64,000 nt of DNA from assembly GCF_038502225.1 (NCBI RefSeq), contig NW_027196440.1, positions 27,150-91,149 on the forward strand, read 5' to 3'. Every line of letters starts with the position of its first letter. The stretch's first letter is position 1. Shown here piece after piece: positions 1-9,291 of the stretch. Both the position numbers and the translations under genes were made by a program. The notes under the pieces are model-generated. The model did not search any database and had not been told where the DNA came from. It saw only the letters and a program-made list of their open reading frames with translations. The DNA comes from Cherax quadricarinatus (Eukaryota > Arthropoda > Malacostraca > Decapoda > Parastacidae).

Positions 1-221
1 TTGTATCATCTTAACAGCAGACTAAGTCTGTTTTATTGGGCATTTCCCTGTGTAGTTGATCAATTAAGCAGACTACATCTGCTTAATTAAAACTTTCAAT
101 ATAACAGGTTTTCACTAAAGCAGACACCCCTCACTTCTTATTAGTCCATTTTATCCCTAGTATACTATATTAACAACTAATAAAAAGCACTCTGCAAAAT
201 TTACATGTAATAAATGTGGTT
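1..221. other. AT-rich flank, no gene seen
   Basis: No coding stretch is recognisable. The sequence is AT-rich and holds short repeated motifs of the form GCAGACTA..TCTGC near 17-90. It precedes the 3' end of an RTE LINE. It may be host DNA or an unclassified repeat. Confidence 0.4.
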
Positions 222-476
222 TTATTAGTTTTATTAACACACTGGCCGATTCCCACCAAGGCAGGGTGGCCCGAAAAATGAAAAACTTTCACCATCATTC
301 ACTCCATCACTGTCTTGCCAGAAGGGTGCTTTACACTACAGTTTTTAAACTGCAACATTAACACCCCTCCTTCAGAGTGCAGGCACTGTACTTCCCATCT
401 CCAGGACTCAAGTCTGGCCTGCCGGTTTCCCTGAATCCCTTCATAAATGTTACTTTGCTCACACTCCAACAGCACG

Positions 477-1541
477 TCATGTATTAAAAAGCATTTGTCT
501 CCATTCACTCCTATCAAACATGCTCACGCATGCCTGCTGGAAGTCCAAGCCCCTCGCACACAAAACCTCCTTTACTCCCTCCCTCCAACCTTTCCTAGGC
601 TGACCCCTACCCCGCCTTCTTTCTACTACAGACTGATACACTCTTGAAGTCATTCTGTTTCTCTCCATTCTCTCTACATGTCCGAACCACCTCAACAACC
701 CTTCCTCAGCCCTCTGGACAACAGTTTTGGTAATCCCGCACCTCCTCCTAACTTCCAAACTACGAATTCTCTGCATTATATTCACACCACACATTGCCCT
801 CAGACATGACATCTCCACTGCCTCCAGCCTTCTCCTCGCTGCAACATTCATCACCCATGCTTCACACCCATATAAGAGCGTTGGTAAAACTATACTCTCA
901 TACATTCCCCTCTTTGCCTCCAAGGACAAAGTTCTTTGTCTCCACAGACTCCAAAGTGCACCGCTCACCCTTTTCCCCTCATCAATTCTATGATTCACCT
1001 CATCTTTCATAGACCCATCCGCTGACACGTCCACTCCCAAATATCTGAATACATTCACCTCCTCCATACTCTCTCCCTCCAATCTCATATCCAATCTTTC
1101 ATCACCTAATCTTTTTGTTATCCTCATAACCTTACTCTTTCCTGTATTCACTTTTAATTTTCTTCTTTTGCATACCCTACCAAATTCATCCAGCAACCTC
1201 TGCAACTTCTCTTCAGAATCTCCCAAGAGCACAGTGTCATCAGCAAAGAGCAACTGTGACAACTCCCACTTTATGTGTGATTCTTTATCTTTTAACTCAA
1301 CGCCTCTTGCCAAGACCCTCGCATTTACTTCTCTTACAACCCCATCTATAAATATATTAAACAACCACAGTGACATCACACATCCTTGTCTAAGGCCTAC
1401 TTTTACTGGGAAATAATCTCCCTCTTTCCTACATACTCTAACTTGAGCCTCACTATCCTCGTAAAAACTCTTCACTGCTTTCAGTATCCTACCTCCTACA
1501 CCACACACACCCCCTACCTTTCCTAAAGCCTCCTTGTTCAT
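477..1541 (-). pseudogene. RTE reverse transcriptase, C-terminal two thirds (R1)
   Basis: 354-residue open stretch. It begins just before the RT palm segment VKSFYEDSEAQVRV, contains the LRQGCVMS motif and the catalytic LLFADDTVLLGD box (Asp pair intact), then the thumb and the RTE-typical tail with LLRWFGHVERMERNRM and the RGRGQPRKGW motif. Compared with the copy at 48.7-49.7 kb, the segment from GRGCV to YGVGG, which holds the first catalytic Asp region (MDLEKAYDRVDRG), is deleted at its start, so the protein cannot be functional. It continues in another frame at 1489-2316. Confidence 0.88.
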
Positions 1542-2316
1542 CTGCTATCCTATTCTCCGTTTTACTCTTAATTCTTTCAATAATAACTCTACCATACACT
1601 TTACCAGCTATACTCAACAGACTTATTCCCCTATAATTATTGCACTCTCTTTTGTCCCCTTTGCCTTTATACAAAGGAACTATGCATGCTCTCTGCCAAT
1701 CCCTAGGTACCTTACCCTCTTCCATACATTTATTAAATAATTGCACCAACCACTCCAAAACTATATCCCCACCTGCTTTTAACATTTCTATCTTTATCCC
1801 ATCAATCCCAGCTGCCTTACCCCCTTTCATTTTACCTACTGCCTCACGAACTTCCCCCACACTCACAACTGGCTCTTCCTCACTCCTACAAGATGTTATT
1901 CCTCCTTGCCCTATACACGAAATCACAGCTTCCCTATCTTCATCAACATTTAACAATTCCTCAAAATATTCCCTCCATCTTCCCAATACCTCTAACTCTC
2001 CATTTAATAACTCTCTTCTCCTATTTTTAACTGACAAATCCATTTGTTCTCTAGGCTTCCTTAACTTGTTAATCTCGCTCCAAAACTTTTTCTTATTTTC
2101 AACAAAATTTGTTGATAACATCTCACCCACTCTCTCATTTGATCTCTTTTTACATTGCTTCACCACTCTCTTAACCTCTCTCTTTTTCTCCATATACTCT
2201 TCCCTCCTTGCATCACTTCTACTTTGTAAAAACTTCTCATATGCTAACTTTTTCTCCCTTACTATTCTCTTTACATCATCATTCCACCAATCGCTCCTCT
2301 TCCCTCCCGCACCCAC
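1489..2316 (-). pseudogene. RTE linker and RT N-terminal part (R1)
   Basis: 275-residue open stretch upstream of the RT palm. It has a Lys/Arg-rich linker (about residues 1-90), then VGEVREAVGKMKGGKAAGIDG, the RT finger segment VPRDWQRACIVPLYKGKGDKR and NYRGISLLS, and ADEQGGFRKGRGCV. The end WCRR marks the deletion and frameshift into the next piece. The same segment is intact in the copy at 60.1-61.1 kb. It overlaps the downstream ORF by about 50 bp in a different frame, the result of the deletion. Confidence 0.87.
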
Positions 2317-2407
2317 TTTCCTGTAACCACAAACTTCTGTTTAACACACTAACACTACATTTTTAAACCTACCCCATACCTCTTCGACCCCATTGCCTAT
2401 GCTCTCA

Positions 2408-3253
2408 TTAGCCCAATAGCTCCTCCAATAGCTGTTTATATCTTACCCTAACTGCCTCCTCTTTTAGTTTATAAACCTTCACCCCTCTCTTCCCTGATGC
2501 TTCTATTCTCCTTGTATCCCATCTACCTTTTACTCTCAGTGTAGCTACAACTAAAAAGTGATCTGATATATCTGTGGCCCCTCTATAAATATGTACATCC
2601 TGAAGTCTACTCAACAGTCTTTTATCTACCAATACATAATCCAACAAACTACTGTCATTTTGCCCTACATCATATCTTGTATACTTATTTATCCTCTTTT
2701 TCTTAAAATATGTATTACCTATAACTAAACCCCTTTTTATACAAAGTTCAATCAAAGGGCTCCCATTATCATTTACACCTGACACCCTAAACTTACCTAC
2801 CACACCCTCTCTAAAAGTTTCTCCTAATTTAGCATTCAGGTCCGCTACCACAATTACTCTCTCACTTGGTTCAAAGGTTCCTATACATTCACTTAACATC
2901 TCCCAGAATCTCTCTCTCTCCTCTACATTCCTCTCTTCTCCAGGTGCATACACGCTTATTATGACCCACTTTTCGCATCCAACCTTTACTTTAATCCACA
3001 TAATTCTTGAGTTTACACATTCATATTCTCTTTTCTCCTTCCATAACTGATCCTTCAACATTACTGCTACTCCTTCTTTAGCTCTAACTCTCTCAGATAC
3101 TCCAGATTTAATCCCATTTATTTCCCCCCACCGAAACTCCCCTACCCCCTTCAGCTTTGTTTCGCTTAGGGCCAGGACATCCAACTTCTTTTCCTTCATA
3201 ACATCAGCAATCATCTGTTTCTTGTCATCCGCACTACATCCACGCACATTCAA
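2408..3253 (-). pseudogene. RTE apurinic-type endonuclease domain (R1)
   Basis: 281-residue open stretch matching an exonuclease-endonuclease-phosphatase fold domain. Visible landmarks are the N-terminal NVRGC, the catalytic-glutamate region LSETKLKG, the segment VIVVADLNAKLGE, and the C-terminal SDHFLVVA (catalytic Asp-His). In the family this domain nicks the target DNA before reverse transcription. Similarity can be read upstream of the first Met to about 3290 (LGCLNVRGC), so the true start is probably further upstream. It is separated from the RT part by a stop-containing gap (2317-2407). Confidence 0.87.
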
Positions 3254-3290
3254 GCATCCCAGTTTTATATAATTAAGAAAGATTTAAATT

Positions 3291-3535
3291 TTTTTTTTTT
3301 ATTCATGCTATGATAGTGTCACACAGTATTATATATACAATATACACCTACATTAGAAATACAACTACATGCTATGAACTATCTTGACTCTAAGGAACAG
3401 GGTATATATACCAAAAGGTGTATATATAGTCGAGTATATACACTGAGTGTATCAACCTTTGTTATCAAGATTAAAATATTCCTAAATTTTTTAATATAGG
3501 AGTTATTCATCTTTAATAACCTTGATTAGTAAATC
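3291..3535. other. AT-rich spacer, no gene seen
   Basis: A run of T near 3290 and several TATA-rich palindromic stretches (3408-3450). Nothing coding was recognised. Confidence 0.4.
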
Positions 3536-4010
3536 TTAATTCTTACAAACCAACTATGGTAACCAAGACTAAACTTCATTTGAGCTTAAATATCTTTGTA
3601 TTGTGCATCAGATGACTTTCACAAGCAGCACAGTCATGAAAGTGAAGTCACAGTACTAATACCAGATGACTTTCACAGGTAACACAGTCATGGATGAGAA
3701 GTCACAGTACTAATACAAATAAGTAAATTGATAATTTGTCTTTGCTAGAGTAGTGTAATGAACTTTAATATTCTTACTAGATACAATAACTTTGGCAAAT
3801 AAAGTTACGATTGTACAGTATATTAGCGTTTTTAACATCTGTTAGGCTTATGTGAGAGAAGTATTTATTAGTACATTAAAGTTTTGTTATTGTGAAATTT
3901 GGGTAATAGATGGATACAGTAAATTTACTATGTTATGATACTTTTTGTAATGCCTTGATTAATACTACATATAAAATTTATGTTCATGATTTTTATCATA
4001 ATGCATTTTT
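3536..4010 (+). repeat. Left arm of a distant inverted repeat (unclassified)
   Basis: About 450 bp that matches, in reverse complement, 63363-64000 near the far end of the window. Shared anchors include TCTTACAAACCAACTATGG at 3541 with CCATAGTTGGTTTGTAAGAA at the window end, GCACAGTCATG, CACAGTACTAATAC, ACAATAACTTTGG, and AATTTGGGTAATA with TATTACCCAAATT. The right arm carries a 203-bp MITE that this arm lacks. Identity by eye is roughly 80-90 percent with small indels. It encodes nothing visible. It could be an old interspersed repeat or a true inverted duplication. Confidence 0.75.
3608..3715 (+). repeat. Tandem duplication of a 54-bp unit
   Basis: Two adjacent diverged units, each beginning CAGATGACTTTCACA and ending TCACAGTACTAATAC. 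The inverted partner near 63.9 kb has only one unit, so the duplication is specific to this arm. Confidence 0.85.
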
Positions 4011-4436
4011 TTAATTAAGTTGGCAAAAAAAGGTTTTCAATTATTTTGTTTAGGAAATCCCCCAACAGTTCCTTCCACCCACCTTCCTCCCCATAGAAAA
4101 TGGGTAATTACTTGCACCCTTAGAAAATGAGTAATTATAGCTAAGGATTTTTTTTTTTTTTTGAAATTTTGCACCTAAACTTACCAAGAATCCTAACCTT
4201 TGTAAATTTCATGTATAATAATTTAATATACTTTATTTAAGTTGATTATAACTGTTTTCCTTGGGGGTCAGATCTTGAGGTGATCTTGGCAAAATATAGA
4301 GGGACCCAGCACAAGTGCTTGTGGAACCTCTACAATGGCTGACAAGTGATGCTGCTCAATTTATGACTATTTTGTTTCCATCCCCCTTCTCCCCCTTTTT
4401 TTTGTCTCCCATAAATGCAAGAAGAATGAAATTAAT
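4011..4436. other. Non-coding stretch, nothing recognised
   Basis: AT-rich at first, then a pyrimidine-rich block near 4380-4400. No homology was recognised until the LINE-P fragment begins. Confidence 0.35.
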
Positions 4437-4575
4437 TCACCTTTATTATCAAGAACTGCACAAAGACTTTGTCACGTCTTCAGCACTCTGTGGAGAGGGA
4501 GCATGGACACAGGGGTCATCCCACACTCACTAAAAACAATAGACATTGCCCCACTCTACACAGGTGTCCCCGAAT
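4437..4575 (+). pseudogene. Fossil fragment of LINE-P ORF2 (RT finger region)
   Basis: With one frameshift this translates to text matching the ORF2 segment KNCKKPLSRAF, then LWRGSMDTGV, then LKTTDIAPL found in the long LINE-P copies. It is about 140 bp, plus strand, truncated at both ends and more diverged than the long copies, so it belongs to an older insertion or an older related family. Confidence 0.7.
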
Positions 4576-4603
4576 TAAGCCTGAATACCTTCCACATTAC
4601 CCC

Positions 4604-4672
4604 CCCCGGGCGCTGTATATTCCTACGGGTTTAGCGCTTCCCCTTGATTATAATAATAATAATAATAATCTA
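4604..4672 (+). mobile_element. Short (TAA)n-tailed retroelement end
   Basis: Contains GGGTTTAGCGCTTC followed by TTGATTATAATAATAATAAT. The same core (GGCTTAGCGCTTC..TTGATTATAATAATAAT) appears at 8623-8671 between perfect target duplications, so this is the 3' terminus of a TAA-tailed SINE or LINE. Confidence 0.65.
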
Positions 4673-4686
4673 AACAGGTGGCAGTA

Positions 4687-5860
4687 AAGCAATTGCAAAG
4701 TCATGGTACAAGGCGAGGTGTCAGAGTGGGCACCTGTGACAAGTGGGTTTCCACAGGGGTCAGTCCTAGGACCGGTGCTGTTTCTGGTATTTGTGAATGA
4801 CATGACGGAAGGAATAGACTCCGAGTGTCCCTGTTTGCAGATGTGAAGTTGATGAGAAGAATTCAATCGGACAAGGACCAGGCAGAACTACAAAGGGATC
4901 TGGACAGGCTGCAGGGCTGGTCTGGCAATTGGCTCCTAGAGTTCAACCCCATCAAGTGCAAAGTCATGAAGATTGGGGAAGGGCAAAGAAAACCACAGAC
5001 AGAGTACAGTCTAGGGGGCCAGAGACTACAAACCTCACTCAAGGAAAAAGATCTTGGGGTGAGTATAACACCAGGCACATCTCCTGAAGCGCACATCAAC
5101 CAAATAACTGCTGCAGCATATGGGCGCCTAGGAAACCTAAGAACAGCATTCCGCCATCAGTGAGCAAAGCCAGGGTATTTTTCCAGAATGGTATGTAATA
5201 TACAACTGTGGATGAAATGCTTTGACATATCTTGAACATTTCTGAGTGAGTCGTCTCTGAATTCATTCATTTTATCGCACTCTATGTACTTTTATAATCC
5301 TTTGACTACAGCATTCCGCCATCTTAATAAGGAATCGTACACTGTGTATGTTAGGCCCATATTGGAGTATGCACAACCAATTTGGAACCCACATCTATCC
5401 AAACATGTAAGGAAACTAGAGAAAGTGCAAAGGTTTGCAACAAGAATAGTCCAAGAGCTAAGGAGTATGTCCTATGAGGAGAGGTTAAGGGAAATTGACC
5501 TGACGACACTGGAGGACAGGAGAGATAGGGAGGACATGATAACGACATATAAAATACTGAGAAGAATTGACAAGGTGGACAGAGACAGAGTATTCCAGAG
5601 ATGGGACACAGCAATAAGGGGACACAGTTGGAAGTTGAGGACACAGACGAATCACAGGGGAAATTAGGAAGTATTTCTTCAGTCACAGAGTAGTAAGGAA
5701 GTGGAATAGTTTGGTAAGCTATGTAGTGGAGGCAGGATCCATTCACAGCTTTAAGCAGAGGTATGATAAAGCTAATGGTGCAGGGAGTGACCCAGTAGCG
5801 GCCAGTGAAGAGGCAGGGCCAGGAGCTATAACTTGACCCCTGCAACCACAACTAGGTGAG
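4687..5860 (+). pseudogene. CR1-like reverse transcriptase, C-terminal part (C1)
   Basis: Degenerate coding remnant in several frames. It reads SGFPQGSVLGPVLFLVFVND (RT motif B) near 4740, then the FAD box (LFADVKLMRR, with one Asp lost against the LFADDVKLMRR consensus), a thumb region with NWLLEFNPIKCKVMKIG, KEKDLGVSITPGTSPEAHI and, after the insertion, YVRPILEYAQPIWNPHL and the C-terminal segment ending near 5860. Frameshifts and the missing catalytic Asp make it non-functional. Related copies are at 6.6, 33.8 and 34.5 kb. Confidence 0.82.
5143..5323 (+). mobile_element. 149-bp insertion with 16-bp target duplication
   Basis: The 16-mer ACAGCATTCCGCCATC occurs at 5143-5158 and again at 5308-5323; removing 5159-5323 restores the CR1-like coding order. 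The inserted 149 bp (5159-5307) is AT-rich, has no obvious poly-A tail and matches nothing else noticed here. Duplications of this length are usual for LINE-driven insertions. Confidence 0.7.
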
Positions 5861-5916
5861 TACAACTAGGTAAGTACATGCATGCATATACAACAGGCCA
5901 TGTGTCTAATCGATAT

Positions 5917-6585
5917 TTTTTTTTTTTTTTCAACAAGTCGGCTGTCTCCCACCCAGGCAGGGTAACCCAAAAAGAAAATCCCCAAAAAGAAAATATTTTC
6001 ATCATCATTCAACACTTTCATCTCACTCACACATAATCACTGTTTTTGCAGAGGTGCTCAGGACACAACAGTTTAGAAGCATATACGTATGTATAAAGAT
6101 ACACAACATATCCCTCCAAACTGCTAATATCCCAAAACCCCTCCTTTAGAGTGCAGGCATTGTACTTCCCATTTCCAGGACTCAAGTCTGGCTATATAAA
6201 AATAACTGGTTTCCCTGAATCCCTTCACTAAATATTACCCTGCTCACACTCCAACAGATCGTCAAGTCCCAAATACCATTCGTCTCCATTCATTCCTATC
6301 GAACACGCTCATGCACGCCTGCTGGAAGTCTAAGCCCCTCGCCCACAAAACCTCCCTTACCCCTTCCTTCCAACCTTTTCAAGGACGACCCCTACCCTGC
6401 CTTCCTTCTACAGATTTAAATGCTCTCCATGTCATTCTACTTTGATCCATTCTCTCTAAATGACCAAACCACCTCAACAACCCCTCTTCAGCCCTCTGAC
6501 TAATACTTTTATTAACTCCACACCTTCTCCTAATTTCCACACTCCGAATTTTTCGTATAATATTTTCACCACACATTGCCAGGAC
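5917..6585 (-). mobile_element. RTE LINE 3' fragment, copy R2
   Basis: Minus-strand RTE copy with its 3' end at the T run near 5917 (poly-A on the minus strand), the conserved 3' UTR block at 5932-5972 and a short coding remnant. The C-terminal coding text (RRCGVNKSISQRAEEGLLRW at 6379-6585, then another frame down to about 6240) is of the same RTE subfamily as the copies at 50.8 and 61.2 kb. 5'-truncated at about 6585. Confidence 0.85.
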
Positions 6586-6602
6586 AAAATGGTAACTAAC
6601 AC

Positions 6603-7705
6603 ACACAGAAGCTAGAGGATCAGGTGTTAATAACAGGAAGGACGCTGCAATGGATCAGAGAATACCGAACAGGGAGGCAACAATGAGTCATGGTATGTGA
6701 TTAGGTATCCAGTGGGAACCTGTGACAAGTGGGTTCCCACAGGGGTCGGTCCTAGGTCCAGTGCTATTTCTGATATATGTGAATGACATGATGGAAGGGT
6801 TAGACTCAGAAGTGTCCCTGTTTGCAGATAATGTGAAGATAATGAGGAGAATTAAATCAGATGAGGATCAGGTAGGACTTCAAAGAGACGTGGACAGGCT
6901 GGACATCTGGTCCAGCAACTGGCTTCTCGAATTAAACCCTGCCAAATGCAAAGTCATGAAGATCAGGGAAGGGCAAAGAAGACTTCAGACGGAGTATAGG
7001 CTAGGTGGCCAAAGATTGCAAACCTCGCTCAAGGAGAAAGATCTTGGGGTGAGTATAACACCGAGTACGTCTCCGGAAGCTCACATCAACCAGATAACTG
7101 CTGCAGCACATGGACGCCTGGCAAATCTGGGAATAGCGTTCCGATACCTTAGTAAGGAATCATTCAAGACACTGTACACCTTGTACGTCAGGCCCATACT
7201 GGAGTATGCAGCACCTGTTTGGAACCCACACTTGATCAAGCACGTCAAGAAATTAGAGAAAGTGCAAAGGTTTGCGACAAGGTTAGTTCCAGAGTTAAGG
7301 GGAATGTCCTATGAAGAAAGGTTAAGGGAAATCGGCCTGACGACACTGGAAGACAGGAGGGTTAGGGGAGACATGATAATAACATACAAAATACTGCATG
7401 GAATAGACAAGGTGGACAGAGACATAATATTCTAGAGAGGGGACAGAGAAACAATGGGTCACAATTGGAAGTTGAAGACCCAGATTAGTCAAAGGGATGT
7501 TAGGAAGTATTTCTTCAGTCATAGAGTAGTTAGGAAGTGGAATAGCCTAGCAAGTGAGGTAGTGGAGGCAGGAACCATACATAGCTTTAAGATGACGTAC
7601 GATAAAGCTCATGGAGCAGGGAGAGAGAGGACCTAGTAGCACACAGTGAAGAGGTGGGGCCAGGAGCTGAGTCTCGACCCCTGCAACCACAAGTAGGTGA
7701 GTGCA
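6603..7705 (+). mobile_element. CR1-like LINE 3' part, copy C2
   Basis: 5'-truncated CR1-group insertion abutting the truncated RTE fragment R2. It runs from upstream of RT motif B to the tail AAGTAGGTGAGTGCACACAC at 7691-7710, with no internal insertion. It is the best-preserved 3' half of this family in the window. Confidence 0.87.
6722..7435 (+). pseudogene. CR1-like reverse transcriptase, C-terminal half (C2)
   Basis: 237-residue open stretch, with the coding similarity continuing past a TAG near 7433 in the frame that reads GHNWKLKTQISQRDVRKYFF to 7636. Landmarks in order are SGFPQGSVLGPVLFLIYVND, LFADNVKIMRR (catalytic FADD changed to FADN), NWLLELNPAKCKVMKI, KEKDLGVSITPSTSPEAHI, YVRPILEYAAPVWNPHL and RFATRLVPELRGMSYEERL. 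Motif order and the FAD box place it in the CR1/Jockey superfamily. The Asp-to-Asn change and internal stop mark it as a dead copy; the N-terminal half of RT and the endonuclease are absent. Confidence 0.85.
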
Positions 7706-7714
7706 CACACAGGA

Positions 7715-7828
7715 ATCATCTACAAGAGATATTAAACCAGGAAAGTGTGGGTATGCCCAAATGAGAACCAACTGTGGAAAAAAAATCACATTGGTATTGA
7801 AAGACAGAAACATCAAAACGGCCTTCAT
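7715..7828 (+). pseudogene. Fossil of LINE-P ORF1 (end of PHD finger)
   Basis: With one frameshift this reads KPGKCGYA / WVCPNEN and then LWKKITLVLKDRNIKTAFIE, which matches LINE-P ORF1 residues about 42-78 (KTGKCFWVCPNE, LWTKIT, VLKEDNIKAAFIENL). About 115 bp, plus strand, ending abruptly where a LINE-J tail begins. Confidence 0.72.
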
Positions 7829-8287
7829 AGAAAACCTTCAAAACTACCGTTAGAAAACATCTTATCTCCCTGATACACCCCGTCAACTAACTACATAAAA
7901 ACCACCTGGTGGTTCACACTTACACTCGCTCACTCACCCATTTGACTATAAGCACAGAAATACGTATCTTAATCTTAAAATAATGATTCCTAACTAGTCA
8001 CACGTTTGCCTGTGATACTCCAATATAGAAACTATGTATTGTGCCAAAACAAAAGCATTCACATTCTAAACTCAAAAACTAGTATTTAGCCACTTAGTAT
8101 TTAGTCTACTTACTCCACAGTTTGTAATAATTTAGGGTTAAGAATTAATCTAAGTTTGCCCAAAATCCCTAGCCATGCTAGGTGTTCTAGTGGCCCCCTC
8201 TGTAATTAGTATTTTATTACATGTAAACCACACAATATCTAAAATCTGTAAACCCCGCATTGTAATCCTTATAGAGAATAAACTTTG
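7829..8287 (+). mobile_element. LINE-J 3' UTR fragment
   Basis: Matches the 3' portion of the LINE at 28.85-29.28 kb almost throughout, from ACCTTCAAAACTACC to GCATTGTAATCCTTATAGAG, ending AATAAACTTTGA at about 8290. This copy shows the uninterrupted tail that the other copy has with a solo LTR inserted at CTTAT. No coding capacity. Confidence 0.85.
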
Positions 8288-8842
8288 ATGCCATACACTT
8301 TACCTGGTATACTCAGTAAACTTATTCCGCTATAATTTTTACAATCTCATTTGTCCCCCTTCCCTTTATATAAAGGAACTATTTATGCTCTCTATACATG
8401 CTCTCTGCCATTCTCTGGGTACCTTCCCCTGTTTCATGCATTTATTAAACAAAAATACCAACCACTCTAACAGAATATCCCTCCCCTGCTTCTAGCATTT
8501 CTGTCATGATCCTGTCAGTTCCTGCTGCTTTACCCCCTTTCATTCTACGTAATGCCTCATGCACCTCCCCCACACTTACATCCAGCTTTTCTTCACTCTT
8601 AAAAGATGTTATACCTCCCTGAGCTGTATAGCCCTTGTGGCTTAGCGCTTCTTTTTGATTATAATAATAATATACCTCCCTGACCAGTGCATGAAATTAC
8701 CGTTTCTCTTTCTTCATCGACATTTAAAAGTTCCTCAGAATATTCCTGCCATCTACCCAATACCTTCAGCTCCCCATCTACTAACTCCCCTACTCTGTTT
8801 TTAACTGACAAATCCATTCGTTCCCTAGGCTTTCTTACGACA
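8288..8842 (-). mobile_element. RTE LINE internal fragment, copy R3
   Basis: Minus-strand remnant of the RTE linker to RT finger region (text such as GKVYG near 8290, VPLYKGKG near 8350, NRVGELVDGELKVLGRWQEY at 8700-8800, RKPRERMDLSVKN at 8810-8842). Truncated at both ends and carrying a 49-bp insertion at 8623-8671. Belongs to the R2/R4/R8 subfamily. Confidence 0.83.
8610..8683 (+). mobile_element. Tiny (TAA)n-tailed insertion with 13-bp target duplication
   Basis: TATACCTCCCTGA occurs at 8610-8622 and 8671-8683; the 48-49 bp between them reads GCTGTATAGCCCTTGTGG, then CTTAGCGCTTC, then an A/T-rich (TAA)n end. This is a severely 5'-truncated retro-insertion of the family also seen at 4604-4672, placed inside the RTE fragment. 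Confidence 0.88.
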
Positions 8843-8843
8843 A

Positions 8844-9012
8844 CATTCATCTGTGCAAATAAACAGGGATTAAAGCCAGCAACGAACAAGAAAAACCTCT
8901 CATCTGTGGACTACTTACAGAGTCTAACGCAATGTTCGAAGTTTTCACAGAGACCCACATAAAGGATCACTTTGACAATGAAATATGGATCCCGGGTTAT
9001 AACATATACAGA
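8844..9012 (+). pseudogene. LINE-P ORF2 N-terminal fossil (endonuclease start)
   Basis: Reads, with one frameshift, ANKQGLKPATNKK and then FTETHIKDHFDNEIWIPGYN, matching the first 60 residues of LINE-P ORF2 (FFANIQGLKPATNNK, FTETHIKDHLDNEIWIPGYN). Plus strand, cut at about 9012 where a minus-strand LINE-P 3' end begins. It includes the ETH catalytic glutamate region of the endonuclease. Confidence 0.8.
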
Positions 9013-9291
9013 TGCGGCAGAGTTTACCTGGAGAGAGTTCCGGGAGTCAACGCCCCCGCGGCCCGGTCTGTGACCAGGCCTCCTGGTGGATCAGAGCCTG
9101 ATCAGCCAGGCTGTTACTGCTGGCTGCACGCAAACCAACGTACGAGCCACAGCCCGGCTGGTCAGGTACCAACTTTAGGTGCTTGTCCAGTGCCAGCTTG
9201 AAGACTGCCAGGGGTCTATTGATAATCCCCCTTATGTATGCTGGGAGGCAGTTGAACAGTCTTGGGCCCCTGACACTTATTGTATGATCTC
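9013..9291 (-). mobile_element. LINE-P 3' end fragment
   Basis: Minus-strand copy of the LINE-P terminus: tail TTTACCTGGAGAGAG at 9013-9028 on the plus strand, then the C-terminal coding stretch (GPRLFNCLPAYI region) as far as TGTATGATCTC, where it is cut by the Gypsy LTR at 9292. The 5-bp ATCTC at 9287-9291 would be the Gypsy target site, but no matching right flank is present. Confidence 0.85.

Larger units (their letters stand above)
222..3290 (-). mobile_element. RTE-type LINE, copy R1, near full length
   Basis: A non-LTR retrotransposon read on the minus strand: endonuclease at the high-coordinate end, then reverse transcriptase, then the 3' UTR at about 222-476. The 3' UTR carries a block around 241-275 (GGGCCACCCTGCCTTGGTGG on the minus strand) that recurs at the 3' ends of the RTE copies near 5.9, 48.5 and 61.2 kb. 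The C-terminal motif LLRWFGHVERM and the CFDP2-like endonuclease start are typical of the RTE clade. The copy is dead: the RT is split by a frameshift and a deletion of roughly 140 bp near 1500, and stops lie between 2316 and 2408. Replication would be by target-primed reverse transcription. Confidence 0.9.
4676..5880 (+). mobile_element. CR1-like LINE 3' part, copy C1
   Basis: A 5'-truncated CR1-group copy from the RT palm to the 3' tail. The tail at about 5840-5880 repeats CTAGGTGAGTAC / CTAGGTAAGTAC, the short tandem terminus shared with copies C2, C4 and C5. It is interrupted at 5159-5307 by 149 bp flanked by a perfect 16-bp repeat. Confidence 0.85.

Noticed and set aside
1640..2326. 228-residue plus-strand ORF opposite RTE R1, and similar antisense ORFs at 60537-61190 and elsewhere
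   Set aside because: Exact shadows of RTE RT coding sequence; they recur wherever RTE copies occur and carry no domain.
8844..9291. Twin-priming (5' inversion) as the origin of the opposed LINE-P pieces
   Set aside because: For a minus-strand insertion the inverted 5' piece should lie on the high-coordinate side of the 3' piece; here it lies on the low side. The plus-strand piece is also more diverged. Two separate events fit better.
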